A stretch of 64,000 nt of DNA from an uncultured Ruminococcus sp. (GCA_934463425.1 CAKSJP010000004.1:54073-118072), one strand, 5' to 3'; shown: positions 18,443 through 27,117, counted from the first letter of the stretch. Numbers and translations are program-made. Notes: generated by a model from the sequence alone, not told the origin.

Positions 18443-18482
18443 GGTTCTCTCTCCTTCTATCTCTAGTACGCTGTGTCAGCGT

Positions 18483-20450
18483 TTAATTCTCATTTTCCTG
18501 CGCTTCCAGGATCAGAAGCAGCTGTTCCTTTGCCTCCTGGATGGTACAGCCCCTCAGCTGGGTCGCCGCCATAGTCTGGTGACCGCCGCCGCCCAGCTGT
18601 TCCATGATGACCTGTACGTTCACATTGCCCATAGAGCGTGCGGAGATCCCCACGCCGGTCTCCTCCAGATACAGCACAAAGGATGCCTCTACGCCCTGGA
18701 TGCTCAGCAGCTCATCTGCCGCCTGGGATGCCAGCACACGGGCGTTTTTGTCCTGGAGCTTCACCGCAGAAATGGCGTTGTTCCGGTACAGCTCCGCGTG
18801 CGCCACGATCTGGGCGCGCATGGAGTACATGGAAATGGTGTTGGAGAACAGCGCCTTGACCTGTACGGTGTCCGCGCCGATCTTCCGCAGATACGCCGCC
18901 GCCTCGAATGTCCGCACGCCGGTGCGCATGACAAAGTTCTTGGTGTCCAGCATAATGCCGGCGAGGAGCGCGTCTGCATACGCCGCAGAGATCTCGGTAT
19001 CCAGCCGGAAATACTGGATGATCTCCGTCACCATTTCCGATGCCGAGGACGCATAGGGCTCGTGGTGGAAGATCACCGCATTTTCGATGAAGTTCACGTT
19101 CTTCCGGTGGTGGTCGATGACGATGACATACCGTGCCGCGTGGTACAGATCCACGCTTTCCAGAATATCCTTGTTGTGGGTGTCCACAATAATCAGCAGG
19201 CTGTTGTCCGTCACCTGTGCCAGCGCATCCACCGGCTCGATGAACTGCGGGCCGTCCGGACACTGCTGCATCCGCTCGATGAGCTGCGCAGCAAGACAGC
19301 TCTGCCGGTTCACCACCACATACGCCCGCTTCTGCATGAGCCGCACTGCCCCGGCGAGACCGCAGGCAGAGCCCACGGAGTCCAGGTCGCCGAAGCGGTG
19401 TCCCATGAGGAATACCTGGTCGGAGTTTTCGATGAGCTCCTGCATGGCGAGGGCGATGGAGCGAATCTTGGTCTTGGACTTCTTCTCGATGCCCTTCGAC
19501 GCGCCGCCAAAGAAGCAGAAGCCGTTTTCCGTCTTGACTGCCGCCTGGTCGCCGCCCCGTCCCAGCGCCATATCCAGGGACTGGCGCGCAAACTTTTCGC
19601 TCTCCGCCAGTGTGGATGCGCCGTCGCCCACACCGATGGAAAAGGTGATGTGCATCCGGTCATTCACCCGGATCTGGCGCGCCTCATCCAGCACATGAAA
19701 GCGGTTGTTCATGATCTCGTGGAGATACCGGGACTCCATGACGGCGTAGAACAGATCGTTCTCCACCTTGCGGATCACGCCGTCTGTTCCCTGCATGAAG
19801 TTCTCCAGAACGCGCTCCACCTCTGCGGAGACCTGCGCCTTTTCGCTCTCTCTGGCGTATTGCAGCAGATCGTCATAGCTGTCGATCACCAGCAGCAGCA
19901 CACAGGGTCTGGAATTGTTCTGTTCGTGCTGCAGGCGCAGGATATCCGTGATCTCCAGAAACTGCACGGCGATGATCTCCTGCTGCTCCTGCTGCACGCT
20001 GGAGACGGCATGCACCCGATAGCTCTGCCCGTTGTGCTCCATGAGCAGATCCCGGTTCTGATCCAGCGCCGCCAGATTCAGATGGATCACATCCTGCACC
20101 GTGCGTCCCATCACAGAGCGCCCTGCGGCAAAACGTGTCTGAAAGATCTCGTTGCACCAGAGGAGCTCTCCCGTCCGGGTGGCGAGGATCATGGGCACGG
20201 TCATGCTCTGCAGGGCTGCCATGCCGGCGCTTTCGATCTCACCGCGCACGGCGGTGTTCTGGATCCGTTCGGCGCGGCGCAGACAGATCCACTGGATGCA
20301 CAGGGCGATCCCCAACAGCAGGATCACCAGAAATTGAATTGTCAGAAACCGCTGGGGCATTCGTTTCAGCACCACGCAAAACAGCGGCACAAGGATGCTG
20401 ATGAACCACAAGATCCATGTGGCGATCATGATCCCATATTTTCGTTTCAT
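18483..20450 (-). CDS. gdpP: Cyclic di-AMP phosphodiesterase GdpP
   Basis: A 655-residue membrane-bound DHH-type enzyme that hydrolyses c-di-AMP, a signal for osmolyte and cell wall balance. Two TM helices lie at about 7-28 and 37-58, a PAS-like domain at about 75-170 and a degenerate GGDEF domain at about 175-300. The DHH domain has HRFGDLDS and the name-giving IVIDHHRK. A DHHA1 domain with GGGHQTMAA ends the protein. All metal-binding motifs look intact. AAAGGAGAA precedes ATG. It is 75 bp downstream of rnj and upstream of rplI, probably in one transcript. Confidence 0.95.
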   Translation of the reverse strand: MKRKYGIMIATWILWFISILVPLFCVVLKRMPQRFLTIQFLVILLLGIALCIQWICLRRAERIQNTAVRGEIESAGMAALQSMTVPMILATRTGELLWCNEIFQTRFAAGRSVMGRTVQDVIHLNLAALDQNRDLLMEHNGQSYRVHAVSSVQQEQQEIIAVQFLEITDILRLQHEQNNSRPCVLLLVIDSYDDLLQYARESEKAQVSAEVERVLENFMQGTDGVIRKVENDLFYAVMESRYLHEIMNNRFHVLDEARQIRVNDRMHITFSIGVGDGASTLAESEKFARQSLDMALGRGGDQAAVKTENGFCFFGGASKGIEKKSKTKIRSIALAMQELIENSDQVFLMGHRFGDLDSVGSACGLAGAVRLMQKRAYVVVNRQSCLAAQLIERMQQCPDGPQFIEPVDALAQVTDNSLLIIVDTHNKDILESVDLYHAARYVIVIDHHRKNVNFIENAVIFHHEPYASSASEMVTEIIQYFRLDTEISAAYADALLAGIMLDTKNFVMRTGVRTFEAAAYLRKIGADTVQVKALFSNTISMYSMRAQIVAHAELYRNNAISAVKLQDKNARVLASQAADELLSIQGVEASFVLYLEETGVGISARSMGNVNVQVIMEQLGGGGHQTMAATQLRGCTIQEAKEQLLLILEAQENEN

Positions 20451-20525
20451 GCTGCATTCTCCTTTGCGGACAGCGACACCTCAGAAACACCGGCAGCGCC
20501 GTCCTCAAGAGCCTTTTACAGGCAA

Positions 20526-22376
20526 TTATACTTCCATGATGATCGGCAGGATCATCGGACTGCGCTTGGTCTTTTCGTAGATAAAGTCAGACAGCACGTC
20601 ACGCAGCTTGGTCTTGAGCGTACCCCATTCCTTGAGGTCGCGGGCGTTGCAGTTGTCCAGCACGCGGGTCAGCACGCTTCGCGCCTCGTCCATGAGCTCT
20701 TCAGACTCCCGGACATAGACAAAGCCGCGGGAGATGATGTCCGGGCCGGCAACCACTGCGTTGGCAGCCCGTTCGATGCCGATGACCACAATAATCAGGC
20801 CGTCCTGTGCCAGATGCTTCCGGTCGCGCAGGACGATCGAGCCCACGTCGCCCACACCCAGGCCGTCCACCATCACTCTGCCGGCAGGCACCTGGGACAC
20901 CACGCGCATGGAATTGCCGTCGGTCTCGATGACGTCGCCGATGCTGGCAATAAGGATCCGATCCTCCGGCATGCCCATAGACTTTGCGATCTCGGCATGC
21001 TTGACAAGATGCTTATACTCGCCGTGCACCGGCAAAAAGAACTTCGGCTTCGTCAGCGCCTGAATGAGCTTCAGCTCCTCCTGGCAGGCGTGGCCGGAGA
21101 CATGCACCTCATACATGGACTCATAGATGACCTCCGCGCCGGACTTCATCAGCTCGTTTACCACCCGGGTGACGAACTTTTCGTTGCCGGGGATGGGCTT
21201 TGCGGAAATGATAATGAAGTCGTTGGGGGTGATGGTCACCTTTTTATGGCTGTTCATCGCCATCCGGGTCAGCGCCGAAAGGGGCTCGCCCTGGCTTCCG
21301 GTGGTCACCAGCACGATCTTTTCATCCGGATAACGGCTCATCTCGTCGATGTCGATGAGGATGCCCTTGGGCACTTTCAGATAGCCCAGCTCCGTCGCCT
21401 TTTCGATGACGTGTACCATGCTGCGTCCGAACACAGCGACCTTTCTGCCATAGTTTTTCGCCTGGTCGATGATCTGCTGCACCCGGTGCACATTGGAGGA
21501 GAAGGTGGCGATGATGATGCGCCGTCCCTCTGCCCGCTTGAACAGCTTTTCAAAGCTGCCGCCCACGGTGCGCTCGGAACAGGTGAAGCCGGTGCGCTCG
21601 GCATTGGTGGAGTCTGCCATCAGCGCCAGAACGCCGCGGCTGCCCAGCTCGCCGAACCGCGCCAGATCGATGATCTCGCCGTCGATGGGAGAGAAATCCA
21701 CCTTAAAGTCACCGGTGTGCACGATGATGCCTGCCGGGGTATGGATCGCCATGCCCACTGCGCCGGGGATGGAGTGGTTCACCTTAATAAATTCCACTGC
21801 CATACAGCCCATTTTCACCGTAGTGCGCGGCTCGACCTCGATGAGCTTCGCCTGTTTCAGCAGGCCGTGCTCCTCCAGCTTGCCCTCGATGAGTCCCAGG
21901 GTCATGCGTGTGCCGTAGATCGGCACATTGATCTTTTTCAGCAGATATGCCAGACCGCCGATGTGATCCTCGTGGCCGTGGGTGATGACGATGCCGCGGA
22001 TCTTGTCCTTGTTGCCCTCCACATAGGTGAAGTCCGGGATCACGATGTCTACGCCGGGCATATCCATATCCGGAAACGCCAGACCGCAGTCCAGGATGAA
22101 CATGTCATTGCAGCACTCAAACACGGTCATATTCTTGCCGATCTCGTTGAGGCCGCCCAGGGGGATGATGCGCACCGGTGTGCGCTTCTGCCGGGTCTGG
22201 CGGGGCTGCTGGGCGTTGTTGCTTCTGGGACGGCCGGCGGTATGGCGGCGGTTTCCGCCCGGCTGGCGCTCGCTATTGTGGTGGCCGCCCTGCGAGCGCG
22301 GCTTTCCGCCATAGTTCCGCTTGCGCGGCTGCGGGTTGTTTCTTACTTCTCGTACCTGTTCTGTTTCGTTTGCCAA
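20526..22376 (-). CDS. rnj: Ribonuclease J with a basic disordered N-terminal extension
   Basis: A 616-residue metallo-beta-lactamase/beta-CASP nuclease with 5'-3' exo- and endonuclease activity in mRNA decay and rRNA maturation. The metal motif HGHEDH is at 133-138; beta-CASP and KH-like C-terminal parts follow (SGHACQEEL, LPVHGEYKHL). Residues 1-66 form an Arg/Gln/Asn/Gly-rich extension absent from the B. subtilis enzymes; a similar basic tail is common in Clostridia. The start is TTG (22374-22376) with GTGAGGA upstream, because no ATG precedes the core. The promoter lies about 570 bp upstream, leaving a long leader. Confidence 0.94.
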   Translation of the reverse strand: MANETEQVREVRNNPQPRKRNYGGKPRSQGGHHNSERQPGGNRRHTAGRPRSNNAQQPRQTRQKRTPVRIIPLGGLNEIGKNMTVFECCNDMFILDCGLAFPDMDMPGVDIVIPDFTYVEGNKDKIRGIVITHGHEDHIGGLAYLLKKINVPIYGTRMTLGLIEGKLEEHGLLKQAKLIEVEPRTTVKMGCMAVEFIKVNHSIPGAVGMAIHTPAGIIVHTGDFKVDFSPIDGEIIDLARFGELGSRGVLALMADSTNAERTGFTCSERTVGGSFEKLFKRAEGRRIIIATFSSNVHRVQQIIDQAKNYGRKVAVFGRSMVHVIEKATELGYLKVPKGILIDIDEMSRYPDEKIVLVTTGSQGEPLSALTRMAMNSHKKVTITPNDFIIISAKPIPGNEKFVTRVVNELMKSGAEVIYESMYEVHVSGHACQEELKLIQALTKPKFFLPVHGEYKHLVKHAEIAKSMGMPEDRILIASIGDVIETDGNSMRVVSQVPAGRVMVDGLGVGDVGSIVLRDRKHLAQDGLIIVVIGIERAANAVVAGPDIISRGFVYVRESEELMDEARSVLTRVLDNCNARDLKEWGTLKTKLRDVLSDFIYEKTKRSPMILPIIMEV

Positions 22377-22942
22377 AAAAATATCCTCACTTTCTCACGT
22401 CGGGCAGCACCGGCATCGCCTGCCGGCACTGTCCCGCAAAGCATCTTTTTCCGAGCGAATCCGGAAGGCGCGCCTCATACAGCGTGTCCGGAAAGCGTTC
22501 CCCCATCGACTGCCCCTTCGCAGCATACCGCTGTGCAGTCCTCCTGGGTCTGGGCAGGAAGCGATTTCCTGCATCACCGGCGAATCCGGAGCCATGACGC
22601 AAAAGCTGCGCCGCAAAGACTCTGTTCACCGAAAAAGAAACATCTGTGTCATATGCCAGATGCAAAACAGCCTGCCGGCAATTTCACGTCCGCCGGGCAG
22701 GCAGCAGAGCGCCGAAAAAATTTCTGGTTTCCCCGTCAGGGTGCACTGCGCCGTCCATTTCCGTGCAGACTGCACCAACGAAAAAGCGGAAACCCGTTCT
22801 GCAAAAGCCGCTCTGAGTATTTCATGCAGAAAGCCGGTGGTTGCTCCGGTCTTCTGATTTGTCCGGGATCTGCCGCAGACGCCGCCTCATGACAGCTCCG
22901 CAAGAATGCAGCAGGATCGCCTCTTCACGCACAAGAATACAT
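22377..22942 (-). other. Long untranslated leader of rnj, no gene recognised
   Basis: About 565 nt between the likely transcription start (near 22942) and the rnj start codon. It is as GC-rich as the genes. It contains short open frames, the longest 92 codons ending at 22387, but none has a good ribosome site or a familiar sequence. RNase P RNA, tmRNA and 6S hallmarks were looked for and not seen. It may be a regulatory leader, since RNase J genes are often autoregulated, or decayed coding sequence. Confidence 0.5.
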
Positions 22943-22948
22943 AGTTTT

Positions 22949-22977
22949 ATTATACGATGTTCCGCAGACAATGTCAA
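22949..22977 (-). promoter_or_regulatory. Consensus promoter of the rnj block
   Basis: On the minus strand TTGACA (22977-22972), 17-bp spacer, TATAAT (22954-22949). It is the only strong minus-strand promoter noticed upstream of rnj through ftsH2. Confidence 0.85.
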
Positions 22978-23070
22978 TGGCAAACCAGGAAATTTTGCAA
23001 TTCTGCCAATTTTATATGGCGGTTTTTTTCTAAATTCGGCAAATATCGCACAGGCGCACGCCGCTTCTGC

Positions 23071-23091
23071 CCCATAGTTTTTTTCTATGGG
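23071..23091 (+). promoter_or_regulatory. Inverted repeat upstream of the metY promoter, LysR-type operator candidate
   Basis: CCCATAG-TTTTTTT-CTATGGG. It contains a T-N11-A core and is centred about 65 bp before the likely transcription start, the usual place of a LysR-type activator site. The regulator is not in the window. Confidence 0.5.
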
Positions 23092-23112
23092 TTGAGATTT
23101 GAATTTAATGGC

Positions 23113-23141
23113 TATACAAATCGGATAAAATATGATATAAT
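23113..23141 (+). promoter_or_regulatory. Promoter of the O-acetylhomoserine sulfhydrylase gene
   Basis: TATACA, 17-bp spacer, TATAAT. The weak -35 box fits an activator-dependent promoter. Confidence 0.65.
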
Positions 23142-23190
23142 GGTACCATCTTTTTTATCATAAAAATACAACACAACGGAGGAATTTCTC

Positions 23191-24477
23191 ATGCAGCCAT
23201 GCAATCCAAACGCAAAACTGGAAACCAAGTGCCTACACGCCGGCTATACCCCGAAAAACGGCGGCCCGGGCACAGTCCCCATTGTACAGAGCACCACCTA
23301 TCGCTTTGACAGCACCGAAAAGGTGGCAGAGCTGTTCGACATGCCCACAGAGCCCATGTACTCCCGCTTCGCCAACCCCACCTGCGATGCCGTAGAGCAG
23401 AAGATCGCAGCCCTGGAGGGCGGCGTGGGCGCAATGCTCACCTCCAGCGGACAGGCGGCTTCTCTGCTGTCTGTGCTGAACCTGTGCAGCGCCGGTGACA
23501 GCATCGTCTCTGTCTCCACCATCTACGGCGGCACGGTGAACCTGTTCGGCGTCACCCTGAAGCGCTTCGGCATCGAGTGCATCTGGGTCGATCCCCTGGC
23601 GGACGAGGAGACCATCTCCAGAGCGATCCAGCCCAACACCAAGCTGATCTTCGGCGAGACCATCGCCAATCCGGCGCTGACGGTATTCGACATCGAAAAG
23701 TTCGCTAAGATCGCCCACGCGCACCAGATCCCCCTGATCGTGGACAACACCTTTGCCACACCCATCCTCTGCCGCCCCATCGAGTTCGGCGCGGATATCG
23801 TCATCCACTCCACCACCAAGTACATGGACGGCCATGCCCTCCAGTGCGGCGGCGTCATTGTGGACGGGGGCAACTTCGACTGGGAAAAGAGCGGAAAGTT
23901 CCCGGATTTCACTGAGCCGGACGAGAGCTATCACGGCGTGGTCTACACCCGGGAGTTCGGCAAAATGGCGTACATCATCAAGGCGAGAATGCAGCTGATG
24001 CGTGACTTCGGCTGCTATCCGGCGGCGCACTCCGCATTCCTGCTGAATCTGGGTCTGGAGACGCTTCCGGTGCGCATGAAGCAGTACTGCGAAAATGCCA
24101 TAACAGTGGCGAAAATGCTGAAACAGTCCGACAAGATCGCCTCTGTGACCTATCCCGGTCTCCCGGACGACCCGTATCACAAGCTGGCGGAAAAATATCT
24201 GCCGAAGGGCACCTGCGGCGTTATCTCCATCTCCATCTGCGGCGGCAGAGAGGCGGCGGTCCGGTTCATGGATGCGCTCCGGCTGGCTTTCATCGAGGTC
24301 CACGTGGCGGATATCCGCACCTGTGTGCTCCACCCGGCATCGGCGACCCACCGCCAGCTCACCGAGGAACAGCTGAAGGCTGCCGGCATCGACGGCGGTC
24401 TCATCCGCATCTCCGTGGGTCTGGAAAACATCGACGACATCCTCGCAGACCTGCAGCAGGCGCTGGATCAGGTATAA
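23191..24477 (+). CDS. metY: O-acetylhomoserine sulfhydrylase (Cys/Met metabolism PLP enzyme)
   Basis: A 428-residue PLP enzyme of the cystathionine gamma-synthase family. Length and the opening ETKCLHAGYTPKNGGPGTVPIVQSTTYRF match O-acetylhomoserine aminocarboxypropyltransferases, which make homocysteine from O-acetylhomoserine and sulfide. Lys210 in STTKYMDGH is the PLP Schiff-base lysine; YSRFANPT and SSGQAA are conserved cofactor contacts. ACGGAGGA precedes ATG. It is monocistronic, with a possible LysR-type site upstream. Other family reactions cannot be excluded from sequence alone. Confidence 0.9.
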   Translation: MQPCNPNAKLETKCLHAGYTPKNGGPGTVPIVQSTTYRFDSTEKVAELFDMPTEPMYSRFANPTCDAVEQKIAALEGGVGAMLTSSGQAASLLSVLNLCSAGDSIVSVSTIYGGTVNLFGVTLKRFGIECIWVDPLADEETISRAIQPNTKLIFGETIANPALTVFDIEKFAKIAHAHQIPLIVDNTFATPILCRPIEFGADIVIHSTTKYMDGHALQCGGVIVDGGNFDWEKSGKFPDFTEPDESYHGVVYTREFGKMAYIIKARMQLMRDFGCYPAAHSAFLLNLGLETLPVRMKQYCENAITVAKMLKQSDKIASVTYPGLPDDPYHKLAEKYLPKGTCGVISISICGGREAAVRFMDALRLAFIEVHVADIRTCVLHPASATHRQLTEEQLKAAGIDGGLIRISVGLENIDDILADLQQALDQV

Positions 24478-24533
24478 TCGCTGCAGAGAAGTCGGATCTG
24501 TCGGATAAACATCAAAAATCTTTATGTCGGGGC

Positions 24534-24562
24534 TTGTATTTTTTTTGAAAACATGGTATAAT
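24534..24562 (+). promoter_or_regulatory. Promoter of the Cys-rich acidic protein gene
   Basis: TTGTAT, 17-bp spacer, TATAAT. Confidence 0.7.
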
Positions 24563-24654
24563 ATATTTGTAAATCATATCTGTGTTTTCTGCCGCCGGCC
24601 CGCCGGAAAACAGGATTTTTAAAAGATAAGGCGCCGGAGAAAAGAGGTATCGAC

Positions 24655-25035
24655 ATGAAAGGAACCATTATTGCTGCAATGATCGCAGCCGCTGCTGCTG
24701 CTTCGGCAGCCACCATATTTGCACTGAAAAAAGCACACGACAAAAAACTGGAAGCTGCCTGCAATTGTGATGATCTGCCGGAAGGCGGATGCTGCGCCGA
24801 GGAAGACGATGGCGATATCTGCGCCTGCGCCGCACCGGATGCCGCAGACGAGGAAGATGCCGCAGAGACTGCCGCAGCAGAGGAAGCCGACGAGGACGAC
24901 AGCGAGCCGGCATGCTGCTGCGCCGGCGGCGTATGCTCCATCGACTCTGACGATGACGATGCCGCAGATCAGCCGGCACAGCTCCATATGCCGGAAGCAG
25001 ACGAGAGCACAGACGAAACGGAAAAAGAGGACTAA
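24655..25035 (+). CDS. Small membrane-anchored acidic Cys-rich protein, unknown
   Basis: A 126-residue protein with no family recognised. Residues 4-24 are an Ala-rich hydrophobic helix, then KKAHDKK, and the rest is extremely acidic (long Asp/Glu/Ala runs) with Cys clusters: CNC near 36-38, CC near 46-47, CAC near 56-58 and CCC plus C in the EPACCCAGGVC segment. The helix looks like an uncleaved anchor. The clusters could bind metal or form disulfides, which is inference. It has its own promoter, a modest AGAGG ribosome site and an intrinsic terminator, so it is a real, independently expressed gene. Confidence 0.75.
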   Translation: MKGTIIAAMIAAAAAASAATIFALKKAHDKKLEAACNCDDLPEGGCCAEEDDGDICACAAPDAADEEDAAETAAAEEADEDDSEPACCCAGGVCSIDSDDDDAADQPAQLHMPEADESTDETEKED

Positions 25036-25065
25036 GCCTTGCGTGTGCAGTCCTGTTCAAAAAAG

Positions 25066-25107
25066 AAAGCACTTCTGCGGCATGACACCGCGGAAGTGCT
25101 TTTTTTG
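25066..25107. terminator. Convergent terminator before tyrS
   Basis: AAAGCACTTCTGCGG and CCGCGGAAGTGCTTT pair with one G-T wobble; seven T residues follow on the plus strand and an A-rich side serves tyrS on the minus strand. Confidence 0.85.
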
Positions 25108-25160
25108 TTTCGGGGCAATTTTATCCATTGCTGCCGGACGGACACAGTATGACGCCGTCC

Positions 25161-26381
25161 TTATTCCTCCACAATCACCTTGTGGAATACCTTCTTGCCC
25201 TTTCGCAGAATGGTCTCTGCCTCCGGATAGATCACGCTCTTGGGATCGGTGATCTTGGTGTCATTCACAGAGACACCGCCCTGCTGTACCAAACGGCGCG
25301 CTTCGCCGTTGGACGGAGACAGGCCGCAGCGTACCATCAGGGTCAGGATGCCGATGCCGCCGTCGGTGAGATCCTCTGCCTTCAGCACCGTGGTGGGCAT
25401 ATTGGCGTTGTCTCCGCCGCCGCCAAAGACAGCCTTTGCCGCAGCCTGCGCCTTGTCTGCCTCTTCCTTGCCGTGCACCAGCTCGGTCAGCTCGTATGCC
25501 AGCAGCTCCTTTGCCTGGTTCAGCTGCTGTCCCTCCAGGGTGCGCTCCATCTCTTCAATCTGCTCGATGGGCACAAATGTCAGAAGCTTCAGGCACTTGA
25601 TGACATCCTGGTCGGAGACATTCCGCCAGTACTGGTAGAACTCATACGGTGTGGTCTTTTCGGGATCCAGCCATACTGCGCCCTTTTCGGTCTTGCCCAT
25701 CTTCTTGCCCTCGGAGTTCAGCAGCAGGGTGATGGTCATGGCGTAAGCGTCCTTGCCCAGCTTCCGGCGGATCAGCTCGGTGCCGCCCAGCATATTTGCC
25801 CACTGGTCATCGCCGCCGAACTGCATGTTGCAGCCGTAATCCTGGAACAGCTTGTAGAAGTCATAGCTCTGCATGATCATGTAGTTAAATTCCAGGAAGG
25901 TCAGACCGCGTTCCATGCGCTGCTTATAGCACTCGTGGGAGAGCATCCGGTTGACGCTGAAATGCGCGCCCACATCCCGGAGCACGTCCACATAGTTCAG
26001 ATCCAGCAGCCAGTCGCCGTTGTTCACGATGATCGCCTTGTCTTCCGAGAAGTCGATGAAACGGCTCATCTGCTTCTTGAAGCAGTCTACGTTGTGCTGG
26101 ATGGTCTCCTTGGTCATCATCTTGCGCATATCGGTCTTGCCGGAAGGGTCGCCGATCATTGCCGTGCCGCCGCCGATGAGGACGATAGGCTTATTGCCTG
26201 CCATCTGGAGACGCTTCATCAGACACAGCGCCATAAAGTGGCCGACGTGCAAGCTGTCTGCGGTGGGGTCAAAGCCGATATAGAAGGTTGCCTTTCCGGC
26301 ATTCACCAGCTCTTCGATCTCCTTTTCGTCGGTCATCTGGGCGATGAGTCCCCGTCGTTTCAGTTCTTCAAATACTGTCAT
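25161..26381 (-). CDS. tyrS: Tyrosyl-tRNA synthetase
   Basis: A 406-residue class I synthetase that charges tRNA-Tyr. The HIGH-type motif HVGH is at 45-48, the KMSKS-type motif is KMGKT at 227-231, and a C-terminal S4 RNA-binding domain (about 340-406, [19 protein letters not shown]) is present. The ATG at 26381 is selected over a 30-codon upstream extension because GAGGGAAAG precedes it and the extension runs through the T-box terminator. Expression is controlled by a Tyr T-box leader. Confidence 0.97.
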   Translation of the reverse strand: MTVFEELKRRGLIAQMTDEKEIEELVNAGKATFYIGFDPTADSLHVGHFMALCLMKRLQMAGNKPIVLIGGGTAMIGDPSGKTDMRKMMTKETIQHNVDCFKKQMSRFIDFSEDKAIIVNNGDWLLDLNYVDVLRDVGAHFSVNRMLSHECYKQRMERGLTFLEFNYMIMQSYDFYKLFQDYGCNMQFGGDDQWANMLGGTELIRRKLGKDAYAMTITLLLNSEGKKMGKTEKGAVWLDPEKTTPYEFYQYWRNVSDQDVIKCLKLLTFVPIEQIEEMERTLEGQQLNQAKELLAYELTELVHGKEEADKAQAAAKAVFGGGGDNANMPTTVLKAEDLTDGGIGILTLMVRCGLSPSNGEARRLVQQGGVSVNDTKITDPKSVIYPEAETILRKGKKVFHKVIVEE

Positions 26382-26399
26382 GTTCTTTCCCTCTTTCCC

Positions 26400-26670
26400 C
26401 GGAGGTACAAAAAAAGCCCTCCGGAAACAATTTTTCCAGAGGACGATGTTTTCACCGTGGTACCACCTCAATTTATCGGAGGAGCAGCTGCCCGTCCGAC
26501 CTCAAAGACGCTGTAACGGGCGTACCCGGATTTTTCTACCCACAAGGCTGCTTCAAAAAATCTGCTCCCAGGTGTATTCTCTGCGGTGCCGCTCCTCCGT
26601 TCCACCACCCCGGAGGCTCTCTGTGCCGGCACGGATGCAGATACTTCTCCTGTTCCGCGCATTTCATAAT
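26400..26670 (-). promoter_or_regulatory. T-box leader of tyrS (tyrosine)
   Basis: On the minus strand the T-box sequence AGGTGGTACCACGGT lies at 26468-26454 and the terminator hairpin at 26444-26408. A stem I-like region upstream contains GAGAATACACC, whose TAC (26576-26574) matches a Tyr specifier codon. In T-box leaders uncharged tRNA binding switches the terminator to an antiterminator, so low tRNA-Tyr charging raises tyrS expression. Confidence 0.92.
26408..26444 (-). terminator. Conditional terminator of the tyrS T-box
   Basis: On the minus strand CCTCTGGAAAAATT pairs with the following TTTCCGGAGG stretch, then GC and seven T residues. Confidence 0.88.
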
Positions 26671-26676
26671 GTGTTT

Positions 26677-26705
26677 ATCATACCATATTGCCCGGCAGTT
26701 GTCAA
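26677..26705 (-). promoter_or_regulatory. Consensus promoter of tyrS
   Basis: On the minus strand TTGACA (26705-26700), 17-bp spacer, TATGAT (26682-26677). Confidence 0.88.
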
Positions 26706-26737
26706 GGGATTTTTCTGTAAAAAATCCGGGCAGTCCC

Positions 26738-26766
26738 TTGACAAATCCAAAGAAATCGCTTATAAT
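26738..26766 (+). promoter_or_regulatory. Perfect consensus promoter of a candidate small RNA
   Basis: TTGACA, 17-bp spacer, TATAAT, facing away from the tyrS promoter. Confidence 0.9.
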
Positions 26767-26772
26767 AGAAAT

Positions 26773-26866
26773 AGAAAGAGTGTACCAGTAGACGGTTTGC
26801 TCCCAGGTAAAGTTCTATTTTTAAAATAGCCGCCTTATGTGGAAGTGGGGCGGCTATTTCTTTTTG
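26773..26866 (+). ncRNA. Candidate small RNA of about 94 nt
   Basis: The segment between a perfect sigma-A promoter and a strong intrinsic terminator contains no credible open frame (GTG TAC CAG TAG stops at once). The terminator stem is AAATAGCCGCC / GGCGGCTATTT. The layout suggests a stand-alone sRNA; a relation to type I antitoxin RNAs is possible but unproven. The tRNA-Ala gene downstream has its own promoter, so this unit is not merely its leader. Confidence 0.55.
26823..26866 (+). terminator. Terminator of the candidate small RNA
   Basis: 11-bp stem AAATAGCCGCC (26824-26834) with GGCGGCTATTT (26849-26859), followed by CTTTTT. Confidence 0.85.
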
Positions 26867-26883
26867 CATCTGCAAAATCGCTC

Positions 26884-26912
26884 TTGACACGGCGCAGTTC
26901 CAGTGCTATAAT
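26884..26912 (+). promoter_or_regulatory. Perfect consensus promoter of tRNA-Ala
   Basis: TTGACA, 17-bp spacer, TATAAT, 10 bp before the mature tRNA 5' end. Confidence 0.92.
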
Positions 26913-26922
26913 AAAGGCATAC

Positions 26923-26998
26923 GGGGCATTAGCGCAGTTGGGAGCGCGTCACATTCGCATTGTGAAGGCCAGGGGTTCGACTCCCCTATGCTCCACCA
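26923..26998 (+). tRNA. tRNA-Ala(CGC)
   Basis: A 76-nt cloverleaf with encoded CCA: acceptor GGGGCAT/ATGCTCC, D stem GCGC/GCGC, anticodon stem TCACA/TGTGA with loop TTCGCAT (anticodon CGC, reads GCG), T arm AGGGG TTCGACT CCCCT. The G3-T70 wobble pair, the main alanine identity element, is present. The 3' end is the integration target of the element to its right. Confidence 0.95.
26989..26998 (+). repeat. attL core: tRNA 3' end
   Basis: TGCTCCACCA, the last ten bases of tRNA-Ala, repeated in direct orientation at 36766-36775. Confidence 0.75.
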
Positions 26999-27066
26999 AT
27001 CCAATATTACACAAAACCCTACTACTTTGTAGGTGGCTTTGCCGTCACGGTTTGGTTGTAATATCA

Positions 27067-27111
27067 AAACCAAAGAACCAGAGAATTTTATGTTCTCTGG
27101 TTCTTTGGTTT
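27067..27111. terminator. Perfect 19-bp hairpin terminator at the left element end
   Basis: Arms 27067-27085 and 27093-27111 (AAACCAAAGAACCAGAGAA and its complement) around TTTTATG. It ends the leftward beta-helix gene 7 bp after its stop and would also stop rightward read-through from the tRNA. Confidence 0.85.
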
Positions 27112-27117
27112 ATATTG

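Noticed and set aside
22387..22665. A 92-codon minus-strand frame in the rnj leader
   Set aside because: It would start at TTG without a ribosome site and its sequence resembles no protein; retained only as part of the leader description.
18387..22892. A 1501-codon open frame on the plus strand
   Set aside because: It is antisense to rplI, gdpP and rnj, which have clear families; the translation is His/Leu/Val/Gln-rich in the way expected of the opposite strand of GC-rich genes, and no ribosome site or domain is seen.
22377..22942. RNase P RNA, tmRNA or 6S RNA in the rnj leader
   Set aside because: The hallmark conserved segments of these RNAs were looked for on the minus strand and are absent.
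26702..26890. A 62-codon minus-strand frame across the candidate small RNA
   Set aside because: It has no ribosome site, runs through the terminator stem and a promoter, and its composition looks like read-through of non-coding DNA.
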